DNA of 64,000 bases from Ectobius pallidus (taxonomy: Eukaryota > Arthropoda > Insecta > Blattodea > Ectobiidae): NCBI GenBank assembly GCA_964059195.1, contig CAXKWD010000007.1, positions 154,179,269 to 154,243,268 of the forward strand. Reading direction: 5' to 3'. The number at the start of each line of letters is the position of its first letter. Positions within the stretch are counted from its first letter, which is position 1. Position numbers and translations under genes: made by a program. The notes beneath the pieces were generated by a model. It made no database searches and was not told the origin of the DNA. It saw only the letters and a list, made by a program, of their open reading frames with translations. Shown here piece by piece: positions 11,887 to 21,571 of the stretch.

Positions 11887-12138
11887 GGGGAGTTGCCGTA
11901 CGACGTGGCGCAGAGAGTTGAGGCACTTCGCTACATACCGGAAGGTCGCGGGTTCGATTCACGACAGAAGTCGTTGAGATTTTTCACCTGGCCTTATCCA
12001 TTTGATGGCACTATGCATTCTCTGGTCAGCCCCTAACAGAAATGAGAACCAGGAGCAATTCTGGGGTAAAGGCGGCCGGTGCGTAAGACCTGGAATCCTC
12101 AGGGTCTTCACGACTTATATAGGGACCACCCTATTTGT
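11887..12138 (+). mobile_element. tRNA-derived SINE, family S3
   Basis: The head carries GTGGCGCAGAGAGTTGAGGC and the B box GGTTCGATTCA. It is flanked by ATTCTCTTACTTGA (11873-11886) and ATTCCCTTACTTGA (12139-12152), a 14-bp target duplication with one mismatch. Related copies are at 56653-56936 and 58955-59225. It ends about 200 bp upstream of the first coding exon of the host gene. Confidence 0.92.
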
Positions 12139-12341
12139 ATTCCCTTACTTGAATCTTCGGTAGGAGATGGAGTATCGGCATTAGGCCGCCCGATTCCCGG
12201 TGAATGCTGCGCGCTATAGGCCTACACGGTAGAAATCTGGTGGTTTCACTGTATAAATCTGCAAAGCAGGAATGGAATAGAAACTGGGAATTCATGGCCA
12301 GCAGTAACAAGTTCTAATCTTTATGTTACAGGTTAAGAAAC

Positions 12342-12423
12342 ATGAGGCGTGTAATACTGTCAATAGTAATCTTTCTTCTGTTATTTCACCATGGAAACAC
12401 CACAACCACGTCGGCAATTAACA
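12342..12423 (+). CDS. Exon 1 (signal peptide) of a small type I membrane protein
   Basis: Encodes residues 1-27 plus one base. It opens MRR, then a strongly hydrophobic run (VILSIVIFLLLF), then HHGNTTTTS: an n-region, h-region and polar c-region of a signal peptide. N19 in NTT is a glycosylation sequon. A good acceptor (TTATGTTACAG, ending 12331) precedes the ATG, with CTAAT upstream as a possible branch site. This implies an unseen upstream 5' UTR exon. The donor is A|GTAAGT, phase 1. Exon 2 joins in frame to give AINKTSG. The start codon is the first ATG after the acceptor. The whole predicted chain is 142 residues over five exons. The family is not recognised. Confidence 0.65.
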
Positions 12424-13596
12424 GTAAGTAAATCTTAAACAATTGAACAACAAAAGAGAAGAGTTAAAATAAAAAGTCAAGCTCTGCTCTGTTCCCAACT
12501 ATTGCTTTTTTGTATTGTACGAACTCAAAGGTAATAGACACGCCCAGACAGCTCAGCCCATGTTCTTTATTTTTACCGCACCAATCAACTAGTTACCCCA
12601 GAAAATCAAAATGTAAGACTGTCCTGTGACGGCTGTGATAGCTACTCGTCAACTCCGCGTGGAGTGAAACGCGAGGTTGCAAGGTCTAGTTACGTGTGAA
12701 TTGATTAAAGCGAGGGAATAACTAAGGCCAACAATGAGAGAATATTGCAACGTTGCTTTTGTTTTGGAAAGCGGAAACTACGACTTATTTAGTCAGATAA
12801 ATTAACCTAAAGAAACAGACTTAATGGTTTATTCCTTTGAAGTCGCCAGGCCATGCAATGAATAACTGGACTATATGCACTATGTAAAATATAGTACTTA
12901 CATTTCAGCCCAGAGTCATTTTAAAGAATGGATTTTCAAGTCGACAGACGACTTACCTGCAAGAAACAAAAGTTTTTATTAACTTTATTATAATTTTTCA
13001 AAAAGTTATTTCAGTATAGTACATTATGCAATGAGTCTATAATGGCATTAATTAAGGGGGGAAATGAAATTCATTGGTGAGAAATATGTGAATTTCATTT
13101 TTTTTTTTTCTCAGCAATGAATTGCTCTACAATCTTGCAATCTAAACTGACTTACTCTTTATTGACTATTTCTACAATTGCATACTATTTTCAAAATTAA
13201 TCAAACTGTTACAGTTACGGGTAATTATCGTTTCAAAATGGCTGCCACGTTTCAAGCACTGAACAGCCGTTTCCCTGATAACTTCCACAAATATAGATAT
13301 TTCTGAGTGATTATTTTTCTGTGTGTTTGTTAATATCATGTGAACAACATAATCTAGGATCTTTGAAATATTTTCAGTATAAGTACTTTTAAAAAAAAAT
13401 TAATTTTCTTTTTCGTTAAATTATATGTATTTTTAAAAAATACTTATACTGAAGATATTTGAGTACATTCTCTACCGAGTAAGCATTCTTAGCCCACCGC
13501 GGAGGCACATTCCTTTCACATTTTATAATTTTGGCAATATCATGGACAAGCTCACCGCGTGGTCCTAGGGAAACAGTAATAATGAAGGGCTCTAAT
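12424..13596. other. Intron 1, left part
   Basis: No gene seen. It holds an imperfect hairpin near 13358-13457 (TATTTTCAGTATAAGTACTT against AATACTTATACTGAAGATAT) and the left copy of the target duplication of the MITE that follows. Confidence 0.5.
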
Positions 13597-13933
13597 CAAA
13601 TACTATAAAGACAATACAGGACACTTCGCGATATATCGGGGGACAATATTTTGAGCACCATCTAGCGGCCCAACCTGCTACTACTGAATACAATTGCAGT
13701 ATCTAGATACATTATATGTTAAACAGTTTTTAATAGAAGAGCCGAAATAGCCAGACTCGGCATGTTATGTATAAGGGGTATCTACCTATGGCTCAGAATA
13801 GCATATTACAGTTTATATGTTTTGAATATTTTAATTTTGCTCCAAGTTTCTAGGTTGTGCCACCAGGAGTGCTGCAAAATCTGTCCCCCGTTTTTCTACC
13901 AGTAAGTGTCCGGTATTGTCTCTATAGTATTTG
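13597..13933. mobile_element. MITE Q, inserted next to the exon 2 splice acceptor
   Basis: Inverted ends CAAATACTATAAAGACAATA and rc CAAATACTATAGAGACAATA continue into GGACACTT on both sides, giving about 30-bp arms. CTCTAAT occurs at 13590-13596 and 13934-13940, a target duplication of 7 bp (8 if a G is included). The right end lies 13 bp upstream of exon 2, so the sequence just 5' of the acceptor is now mostly MITE. Non-coding, 337 bp. Confidence 0.88.
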
Positions 13934-13946
13934 CTCTAATGTACAG

Positions 13947-14082
13947 AAACCAGTGGTGACAACAAAACGGAAATCACGACAGTTGGCAGCGTTGTGACGG
14001 ATCGGATACAGAAACCAAGATGCTATATCTGTGACGTTCCTACTACGTTCAAGCACGAGTCACAAGAAACTATTATGGTAAG
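13947..14082 (+). CDS. Exon 2, ectodomain of the predicted membrane protein
   Basis: Acceptor CTCTAATGTACAG ends at 13946. The exon encodes residues 28-72 plus two bases, open throughout in the frame set by exon 1. It contains NKT sequons (N27 at the junction and N33), a Thr/Val-rich stretch, then KPRCYICDVPTTF with the ectodomain's only two cysteines (C53, C56). The donor used here is AAG|GTGTGT, phase 2, because it keeps the transmembrane frame of exon 3. The stronger-looking ATG|GTAAGG five bases upstream would put exon 3 into another open frame that lacks a membrane segment. The two-cysteine C-x-x-C motif is too little to assign a Ly6 or Shisa family. Confidence 0.65.
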
Positions 14083-14329
14083 GTGTGTGACAATTGTGAC
14101 TATTTGCTTCAAAACTTAAGGGGATTCATACACTAAAAGTATTAAAAATATAATAATATTATATGGTTTCAATCGATAGAGTATGTTATTCTGAACACAA
14201 TTCTAAACTTTCAGACAAAAATTCCATTTAATAATATTCAATCCTTTTTAAAGCTGTAGCTGTAGCTGTAGACCTGTAACTTTAGACCTGTTTATCCTCT
14301 AGTTTCAATCTTTATGAAAAAAGTAATAT

Positions 14330-14690
14330 CTTAAGAACTACTTGTGTGATTTGTGTGGATTTTTTTATCTCTGGGGGCACCTCAAACTATTGGTTTATGC
14401 AGCAGACATCCCGGATGAAGAAACTTTTCATCGATGTGTCATGGAAGCCTGCGAAACCATTCGACTATTTGAAAGGGTGCGACAGTCCATGATTCGACGA
14501 GTGCATGCTTGTCTAGAAGGAAGAGGATGACATTTCGAGCATTTGTTATGAGTTTTGTGTGTTGACGTGTTATGAGTGTACCAATGTGTTGAACAGTTCC
14601 TAACGAGAAAACAAAGAATTAAGGGACATATTTTCATATTAATTTTTTTTCCTTCTTTTGGTGTAAGTATTTTTGAAACACCCTGTATTC
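14330..14690 (+). pseudogene. 3' end of a Tc1/mariner-like transposon
   Basis: The open frame 14342-14530 includes FYLWGHLKLLVYA, then IPDEETFHRCVMEAC, then FERVRQSMIRRVHACLEGRG. One frameshift later it reads HFEHLL and stops. This matches the C-terminal end typical of insect IS630/Tc1/mariner-type transposases, including the family-typical closing HFEHLL. The element ends GAAACACCCTGTA at about 14690, a usual terminal motif. Its 5' part is missing. It lies in intron 2 in sense orientation. Confidence 0.75.
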
Positions 14691-15216
14691 TGATCATGGC
14701 TTCTATATTATAAAAATGGTAATTATTTCGGTCACTTTTTGGAAATTTTCCCCATATTTTATTTTTAGGTCATTTTTAGAATTTAACGTCATTACTAGGC
14801 AATTTTTTTGTTATTTTATGGTCTTTTTCTCCACAATTCATATGTTTGGGTAATGTTTTAAATATAAAGTCATTATTTTCTCATTTTGTGTTGTTTCTCA
14901 AATTTTACAGAGTTTTTGTTTATTTACTTACATTTAATATTAACGGCACTCTAAATAAGTATAAATAAATATACCTTGTTATAATATTAATTTGTATACA
15001 GGGACACAGTGTATGCTTTTTACATTTAACCGTGTGTATCAATTTACTAATTACAAGCCTATAATTGGGTCAACAATATGAATGTAAAATGTACACAAAT
15101 CTGATGAATAGTCTAGATGTATTTTCATACAAATTTTTTTATAGATTTTTTCTATTTTCTGAGGTATGTTTTGTAGTTTTGCAGTCATTTTATAGCTCAT
15201 TTTAAAGTATTTTTAA
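14691..15216. other. AT-rich intron 2 sequence with GTCATTTTT motifs
   Basis: Repeated GGTCATTTTT and GTCATTATT words occur without a clear boundary. They resemble the non-coding part of the hAT relic at 3700-3860, but the match is too weak to call. Confidence 0.3.
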
Positions 15217-16065
15217 TGCCCGGTTTCTATAAACTCGCGAAATACCTATGGGTAAATTATGCAATGGACAACTTAGTTCCAGAATCACCCACCAGAGCAC
15301 TAATGGTATAATGAGGAAATAAAAAATAATATATACTACCATGCCGGGGAACGAACCGTGGACCTCTTGAACAGTAATCCAGCACACTGACAATGAGCTA
15401 CGGTGAACACTGAGAACACATCTTGAATAACGGAGATGTAATTGTTTCAGCCTATGTTTCCACTACTGCAAGTCAAGACATGGTTTTGCAATATATATCA
15501 TACTAATTAGTTCGGAAGAACATTATCTTCATATAAATACTACTACTGTCGAGATCTAATGCGTAAGAGGAAGGAAAAATGAGAAGTACCCAATGTTTGC
15601 ACACTCAGTGCTATTAAATACCGGCAAATACAGTCATTAGCGACAATGTACGGTACATGAAAATTTCAATAAGAAATATGTATATAAATTCTGATAAGCC
15701 CATCCTATTACGGAGAAACAAAGTCAACATTACAGATCATCTCAGCACTTCTAAAACTGTATTTTACAGGTACTGCAATCCGTGCACGTCCGCCATATTT
15801 ATCCTACGAGAGGTTAAATTTTATCCAGCCATCCATGAAAGGATAAATTAACCCAAAGATTTACCCTTGGAAAGATCTAGCCCTAGTTTATAGAAACATT
15901 TTTTCTCTCATTTTCATATTTACCCTGTGGACTTTTATCTAAAAACTCGCCAAAACTGTGTGTGATCGTTATCTTTAAATTATTTCTGTTCGTAAGAGTT
16001 TTCCTTGTGTAAATTCTGTTCATGGGATAATTTACCCATAGGTAATTCGCGAGTTTAACCGGCCA
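15217..16065 (-). mobile_element. MITE family B, copy 2, inverted and interrupted
   Basis: Ends TGCCCGGTTTCTATAAACTC (15217) and GGTAATTCGCGAGTTTAACC followed by GGCCA (16065). The interior at 15785-16050 matches the reverse complement of copies 1 and 3. The stretch 15290-15780 is extra, making this copy about 850 bp instead of about 430. It contains a tRNA-like segment (15340-15410). Confidence 0.8.
15335..15415 (-). mobile_element. tRNA-like segment, probable SINE remnant
   Basis: On the minus strand: GTAGCTCATTGTCAGTGTGC (A-box-like) and ACGGTTCGTTCCCCGG (B-box-like), at tRNA spacing. No target duplication or acceptor-stem pairing was found, so a SINE head is more likely than a tRNA gene. 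Confidence 0.45.
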
Positions 16066-16161
16066 TCAGTCATCAAAATCCTGGCACTGGTCATCAGCAT
16101 GTGAATAAATAGGGACATTAGATAATGAATGACTCCATATAATGTTTCTGTCTCATTCCAG

Positions 16162-16286
16162 AGAAATAACGGGAATTGTGATAGGGGTTGCGGGAGTGAT
16201 TGCAATCATAGCAATCATTCTGTGCTGTTTCTTCGTACCCAGATGCCCCCTACACGAGAGGATAAAAGCACGAAGACAAGACGTAT
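16162..16286 (+). CDS. Exon 3, transmembrane segment of the predicted membrane protein
   Basis: The acceptor TCTCATTCCAG ends at 16161 and the donor is GTAT|GTAAGT, phase 1. In frame with exon 2 it encodes REITG, then one hydrophobic helix of about 22 residues (IVIGVAGVIAIIAIIL, then CCFFV, residues 78-98), then PRCPLHERIKARRQDV. The basic juxtamembrane tail fits the positive-inside rule for a type I protein. C94, C95 and C101 at the membrane border are candidate acylation sites (inference). This is the strongest coding signal of the gene: clean splice sites, a coherent helix, and correct phase on both sides. Confidence 0.7.
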
Positions 16287-16346
16287 GTAAGTAACATTTT
16301 CTCTATTTCACAAGAAATCTGTGGAACTGAAACTATTGTACCAAGC

Positions 16347-16760
16347 GAGGTGGCCGAGTTGGTAACGCCTTGGACTCGCATTCGGGAGGTTCCAGGTTCG
16401 AATCCCGTGGCCGGCCAATTTTACATGGGTTTTGTCATGGTTTCACCAGTCGTAAAGGCAAATGTCGACTTGAATATTTACATACCATGAATCATCCTCA
16501 CCATTTAATTTTGTATCATATCCATTTAAATTAATATCAGTTGAAATTTACTTCATACGAATATACTAACAATAGAAACAATTGACAAGCAATAGTTCCA
16601 TGGCCTACCCTACTGTATAGACACAGATCCCGAACTCCTGACACGGCCTCGTAGCTAAAAGGAATATAAACACAGCCACTGCCTTCTTTATTTCTTTAAG
16701 ATATAGAAGGCAGTGACACAGCTGAATTTTTTATACTTAAAAAAAGAAAAAAACACCTAT
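16347..16760 (+). mobile_element. tRNA-headed SINE, family D
   Basis: Head: GAGGTGGCCGAGTTGGTAAC (A box) and GGTTCGAATCC (B box), followed by CGTGGCCGGCC. The body matches the reverse complement of 55835-56042 across TAAATTAATATCAGTTGAAA and the end TATAAACACAGCTGAA. A 39-bp insertion (16677-16715) splits the end of this copy. Confidence 0.8.
16677..16715. mobile_element. 39-bp micro-insertion with family I-like ends
   Basis: CACTGCCTTCT and its exact inverse AGAAGGCAGTG bound a 17-bp core. ACACAGC occurs directly on both sides (16670-16676, 16716-16722). The family D copy at 55835 has the unbroken site AAACACAGCTGAA. The ends match the start of the hAT-like family I (CACTGCCTTCTAAACT). Confidence 0.75.
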
Positions 16761-17076
16761 TGTGAGTTAGGCCTACTCCTATTTCTTCCTTGACGCTTTT
16801 TAAAGAATCACAGCTATATTTCTGTTGAAATGATCCTTTATTCCATCCAGACGCTCTACGTGTGTATGAGTAAATCGACAGTTTTTCTTGTGGTTTCAAC
16901 TGTTTACATACTATTGCGTCTTAGTAAATGCATTTCTTTAATAAGGTTTATTTGATTTCAAGGGTGGTGTTTTAAAATTTGGCCCTTTATAGCACCAACT
17001 CACTGGGAAAATTCCAGACCAATCCTGCTAGAAAATAATATAAACGTGCATGCCTAATACCCTCCAACATCCTTTA
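16761..17076. other. Intron 3, no feature seen
   Basis: No open frame or repeat partner found. Confidence 0.4.
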
Positions 17077-18160
17077 TTAAGTGCCAGTATGGTACTTTAT
17101 GAGATTGTGTGTGGGGAAGAAAAATGTCTGTCCGTCTGTCTGTCCGTCCGTCCGTCCGTGTGTCTGTACGCGCGATAACTCAAATAAGCTTTGTCGAATT
17201 TTAATGAAACTTGGTATACACGTTTATAATGTCCATGGGAAGAACCCTATTGATATTGAACCAAATCGGTTCACCGGTACCGGTGTAATGCCCAATTTAG
17301 TGCCTATTTTAATAGATTATGGCGCCTTTCTAATAGAAAGGCGCCATAACTCAAATACGCTGTATCGGATTTCCATGAAACTTGGTATACTCATTTATGA
17401 CGTTCATGAGAAGTGCCCTATTGAATTTGAACCTAATCTGTTGACCGGTACCGGAGTAAACCTCAATTTAATGTCTACTTTAAAGGCGCAATAACTCAAA
17501 TACGCTTTATCGTATATTTATGAAACTTAGTATACGCATTTATAATGTCCATGGGAAGACGTCTATTTATAATAGATAAAATCGGTTGACCTGTTTCGGA
17601 GTAATGCTCAATTTAGTGCCTATTTTATGGTAATATACGTATTCGAAAGAATTTATAAAAAAAAATGAAAATCAATTATCTTGACAACACTGCCTATTGT
17701 TTTACTGTTATCTTATAAGGCCTTGGAAATTAAAATACAGGTAGCTATGACAAAAAACACTATCGATTTACAAGCGCTTATCCAACTAGACCGTTAAAAT
17801 GACCCCGGTGGCCGAGATGGTAACGCTTTGGCCTCACATTCTGGAGTCCATGGTTCAAAACCCGAAACCGGCCAATTTGAATTTTTTTTTGACATTTTTA
17901 TGTGAGTGTGCGATTGTCATGATATCACATATCTGTACAGTTCAGGTGATGCTGGAAGATTTTAATCTCATTAAAAAAAACTAGACCTTTGTTCTTCCGT
18001 AAGCCCTGCTTAATGAATAAATCTGGAACTTAACTTGGAAATCAATTTAAAAAAAAAAAACATATTCTGCATATCATAATTGCAGTCATAACTGTTTAAA
18101 CAAAAACATACTGGCACTTTGTTACATCAGTTTACCTGATTTTATTAATGATTATTATTT
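17077..18160 (+). mobile_element. Repeat family C, copy with three tandem units
   Basis: Starts TTATTAAGTGCCAGTATGGT and ends near CATACTGGCACTTTGTTACA then CAGTTTACCTGATTTTATT, an inverted AAGTGCCAGTATG pair. Next to the left end is a (GTCT/GTCC)n tract. Then come three units of about 145-165 bp starting near 17174, 17341 and 17484, each with ATAACTCAAATACGCTTTAT and a CCAATTTAGTG block. A tRNA-like SINE (about 17785-17975) is inserted near the right end. Open frames here are translations of the repeat. Confidence 0.82.
17790..17975 (+). mobile_element. tRNA-like SINE inserted in repeat C
   Basis: GGTGGCCGAGATGGTAACGC and GGTTCAAAACCCG resemble the family D head at 16347. AACTAGACC occurs on both sides (about 17778 and 17974) as a candidate target duplication. 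The C copy at 37405 has the same insertion with most of it deleted; copies at 18432 and 59336 lack it. Confidence 0.65.
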
Positions 18161-18328
18161 TGTTTCAGAGCTTTGCTATCCGTTATTTAAGTGGAATGGT
18201 GGGCGTTTTCTTATTTAGAGGATTCACAGCAATTCTACATCAACCGAATAGTCTAAGGATGAGCATTACAGAAGTTTCAAGGATATTTTGTACGATACAG
18301 AATTTGTAGCTTTCAAACACATATAAAA

Positions 18329-18540
18329 TTTATTAAGTGCCAGAATGGTACTTTTTGAGATTGTGTAGTGGACGGGAAAATGTCTGTCCGTCTGTCCGTC
18401 TGACCGTGTGTCTGTAGGCACGTTATTCCAAATTTATTAAGTGCAGGAATGGTACTTTTTTGAGACTGGGTGGTGGACGGGAAAATGTCTGTCCGTCTGT
18501 CTGTCTGACCGTGTGTCTGTACGCGCGTTATTCCAACCTG
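18329..18540 (+). repeat. Duplicated 5' end of repeat C
   Basis: The left ~104 bp of a C element, from TTATTAAGTGCCAGAATGGT through the (GTCT)n tract to GTTATTCCAA, occurs twice in tandem (18329-18431 and 18432-18540). Confidence 0.8.
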
Positions 18541-19390
18541 GTATGAAACCTGGTAAACGCATTTATAACTTCCATGGGATAAAGCCTATTGATTTTGGAC
18601 AAAATCGGTACCGGATGCCCAATTTAGTGCCTATTTTATGGTACTATATAAGACAGAATTTATCAAATGCAAATCAGTTCTCGTGGCAACATATTTTTTT
18701 TACAGTGTTCATATATGGCTTTGGAAGTTGCAATGCAGATAGCTTTGACAAATAACACTACCCACATATTCCTTCACATATGCATATCAAACTTTAGACC
18801 TTTGTTCTTCCGTAAGCCTAGCTTAATGAATGGATCTGGAGCTTAGTTCGAAAATCGATTACAAAAATAACTTTTTGCACGACTTAACTAATTAGTGGTA
18901 CTTACGAATGTTGTTGCCGTGGATCGTAAGTTGACATTCTCACACGCAATCTTGTTGCTGTGTGCGGTAAGAGTTTCCGTGCGGAAAGAATTTACTTACG
19001 CCACACCTCATAGGCTAATACAAGCCATCATGGACAAGGCCCCCCAGGACATATATTCGGTTCCCATAAACAACAACAAATGCGAATCACTTTCTGAAAT
19101 AAACATCTATCTTCAATAATGTATATACGTAATATTTTCAGCTAATATCTCAATTAATTTTAATAAATTGATATAAATAATCATCGTGCAAAAAATAGCA
19201 TGCAATACTCGTGCCGTAAGCACTTAACGGATCTCGGAAATTGAAAAAAACTCTTTCCACGATCCGTATGCATCGCTTACGGCACTTGTATCGCAATATA
19301 CTATATGTTCTGCATATCATAATATTGCAATTATCACTGATTAAACAAACATTCTCTGGCACTTTGTTATGTCAGTTTACCTAACTTTAT
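18432..19390 (+). mobile_element. Repeat family C, single-unit copy interrupted by family E
   Basis: One C unit (18520-18650) is followed by the right part to ATAAC at 18872, then an E element, then the C end resumes at 19304 with TTCTGCATATCATAAT and CTCTGGCACTTTGTTATGTC. Intact C copies run straight across this point. Confidence 0.8.
18872..19303 (+). mobile_element. Repeat family E, copy 3, nested in C
   Basis: TTTTTGCACGACTTAACTAA at the left and GGCACTTGTATCGCAATATA at the right. ATCATCGTGCAAAAAA at 19170 is inverted to the left end. The last ~100 bp form a hairpin, GTGCCGTAAGC against GCTTACGGCAC. Confidence 0.85.
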
Positions 19391-19659
19391 TTCATGTGTT
19401 TTTTGTTCTTTAAGGGCATTTATAACTACCTGCTTGTCGACGTTTAAGTTGTAATCATTGAAGAAAAAATATGTGAAAAACTAACTTCCCTTACACTACA
19501 TATATTCTGGTATAGCCGGAATATGTAGGCCTATATGCAGTACCGCGCATTCAGTTGTTTCAGCCTAGCTTGACGTCACATTATTCCCGAGGCAAGACCT
19601 AAGATTCTTTAAGAAATGAGTGACATGTAATATCCCTCAGAGAATTTAAGGGGAAAAAT
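19391..19659. other. Intron 3, no feature seen
   Basis: Unique-looking sequence with no supported feature. Confidence 0.4.
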
Positions 19660-20044
19660 TCTTACTTGCTTACTTACTCAATACCAATAGACAATTCCTA
19701 AGCAAGCTAAACGAATATTATCTATTTTATGGAACCCGAAGGTTCATTGCCGCGCTTACCTGAGCCCGCCATTCTGTGCTAACTCCATCCAACCATCCCT
19801 TGCAAATCCTACTTCCCTTAAATATATTCTAATATTCTCCTTTCCCCTATGTCTAGGTCTTTCAAGTGGTCTTTTCCCTTCGGGTCTCCCATTCAATACT
19901 CTTCAGATATGTTTTTCCTCCCCCATGCGCGCAACATGTCAAGCCCATTTTATCCTTCGTGATTTAATTATCCTTACTATATCCGGTGAAGAGTACAGGT
20001 TATGAAGCTCGTCGTTATGCAGTTTTCTCCAGTCCCCATTTTCA
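19660..20044 (-). mobile_element. 5'-truncated LINE 3' end
   Basis: Matches 8204-8600 over its length. The TAAG-repeat tail is at the left (CTTACTTGCTTACTTACTCA) and the truncation point is near 20044. Coding remnants correspond to the reverse transcriptase C-terminal tail, with frame breaks. Confidence 0.75.
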
Positions 20045-20740
20045 AGTACAAATTTTAGCTTTTAAAATTAATAAATAAAAAAAGCTAAAAATAAAATTAT
20101 CCTTGTTAGAAATCGCTATATGTCGTTGTCGCGCTTCGTGTTGCATCCGCGGAGGATGCACAACGCAAATAAAATCTGAAATAATGCATATTAATATAGC
20201 CTTTTTTTTCTTTGCCCTAAATATGGGCAATATAACTTTCTCTGCAAGCCGAAAGGTCGCAGATTCAATCACATACAGAGTTTTTTTTTTAATGTTGTCC
20301 TAATCATGCTGTTGGTATTTATTATTGGTGAATTTTGGCAGGATAATTAAAAGAAATTCCCACTTACATGAAGGTTGTTAAAAACAGAAGACGATGTGAA
20401 AGAAATATCATGACATGGCAGAAAAGAGGTATGGCATTGCGTTGTAGAAATTACATTTCCCTTCCCTGAAAGAATTAATCTCATCAAGTTAATTGTCGAG
20501 AGACCGTCTGTAACAAAAGAAGTACGTGACGCGATAAAGAGAAAACCGAGGCTTTGGAATGAAGAGACGCAAGTAATTTCGTCGATTTCTTCCCAAGTCT
20601 GAAAATGCGTTCCACGATCTATTTCTTCGTGATATCTGTTTATTAGTTAAATTAAATCTCCTTGCTTAACTCGAAATGTCTTTAAACCTTGTCCTTGTCA
20701 TTCAAGGCAAAGTTAAAACATCAATCTCTAGTTTACTAAT
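20045..20740. other. Intron 3 spacer
   Basis: A short SINE-like scrap (GCCGAAAGGTCGCAGATTCA near 20250, resembling the S3 head) is the only recognisable item. A palindrome, TTGCATCCGCGGAGGATGCA, sits at 20142. Confidence 0.35.
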
Positions 20741-20845
20741 AGGTAATCTCACGAAAGATTACGAGTTTATCGAATTTATCTGATGGAGCTTGTAATCTCG
20801 GGTGGGATTTATTAAGGCTATTCCATGAATAAAATGTAAATTTAT
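20740..20845 (+). repeat. Short dispersed repeat X, copy 1
   Basis: AGGTAATCTCACGAAAGATTACGAG and the end TTTATTAAGGCTATTCCATG (20812) recur at 33970-34095, where the end reads TTTATTAAGACTATTCCATG. Family unknown. Confidence 0.5.
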
Positions 20846-21325
20846 GCTACTTGGACACTCATAGCGAAAAAGAAATTCTTTCTGAACTGGCATGCCCATC
20901 AAATTGCCCCTAGCAAATATGTACTATTTAAAAAGAAAGAAAAAAACCTTTATTGCTACAAGACAAACTGCTATGGTGGTTACAATGAACCTGAATTAAA
21001 ACTAACTATGGACACTTGACGGAGATTCTCAAGTAAAAACTATTGTCTGTTGTCTGAAAGTAACGATTTGTAACCTATAGGGAAAAGCTCCTCTCTACCC
21101 CCACTGAAACATGACCTGAAATGCCGAAAATTTCCTAAAAATGTTGAAAATTGTCAAAAAAATGACCTATCTCTTAAAAATGATGAAAAATGAAAAATAA
21201 AACAAAATAATGCAAAAACAAATTGCCTTGATTTAATCAATTATTTCATGATACACATTTATATATATATTATCTTTTAACCTTCATATAAAAAAAGATG
21301 CAAAATCATCAAATGCCTTGCCCTA
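20845..21325 (-). pseudogene. Second hAT-type transposase relic
   Basis: Aligns with 3450-4375. The dimerisation-region frame is broken by a stop and frameshifts after the ERSFS motif. It ends with the shared ATGCAAAATCATCAAATGCC. It lacks the SINE found in the other copy and so serves as its empty site. Confidence 0.6.
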
Positions 21326-21571
21326 ATAATAACATTTAATTTTATTCATACCCAAACGGATCACCCGGTATACTTTCGTGACGTCAAAATAAATTTACAG
21401 ATATCTGACAGCAATGTCAAGGCCTTCTCTATTCAGTACTAGGAATGGCCTATTGAGGCCGTGGTTTCTACATTCATTTGTTCAGATCTGACGTATTTCC
21501 ATTGCATGCGGGTTTAGCAAGTAACTTCCTCCCATTACACATCCTTTTCACGTCAGTATCGAAATTTACAA
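21326..21571. other. Intron 3 spacer
   Basis: No supported feature. Confidence 0.35.

Noticed and set aside
14072..14083. Alternative exon 2 donor ATG|GTAAGG
   Set aside because: Better consensus, but it would shift exon 3 out of the transmembrane frame; it could still serve a minor isoform.
16347..16416. Possible tRNA gene (good A and B boxes)
   Set aside because: No consistent acceptor stem, a conserved non-tRNA body follows, and a related copy exists at 55835, so it is a SINE head.
17081..17494. 137-codon frame with repeated KLGI...VHGK peptides
   Set aside because: It is a reading of repeat C units; unit lengths (143-167 bp) are not multiples of three and frames break in other copies.
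18177..18300. Acceptor-like TTTGTTTCAG at 18166-18176 as exon 4
   Set aside because: Joining exon 3 there creates TAG at the junction; possible alternative ending but not the main model.
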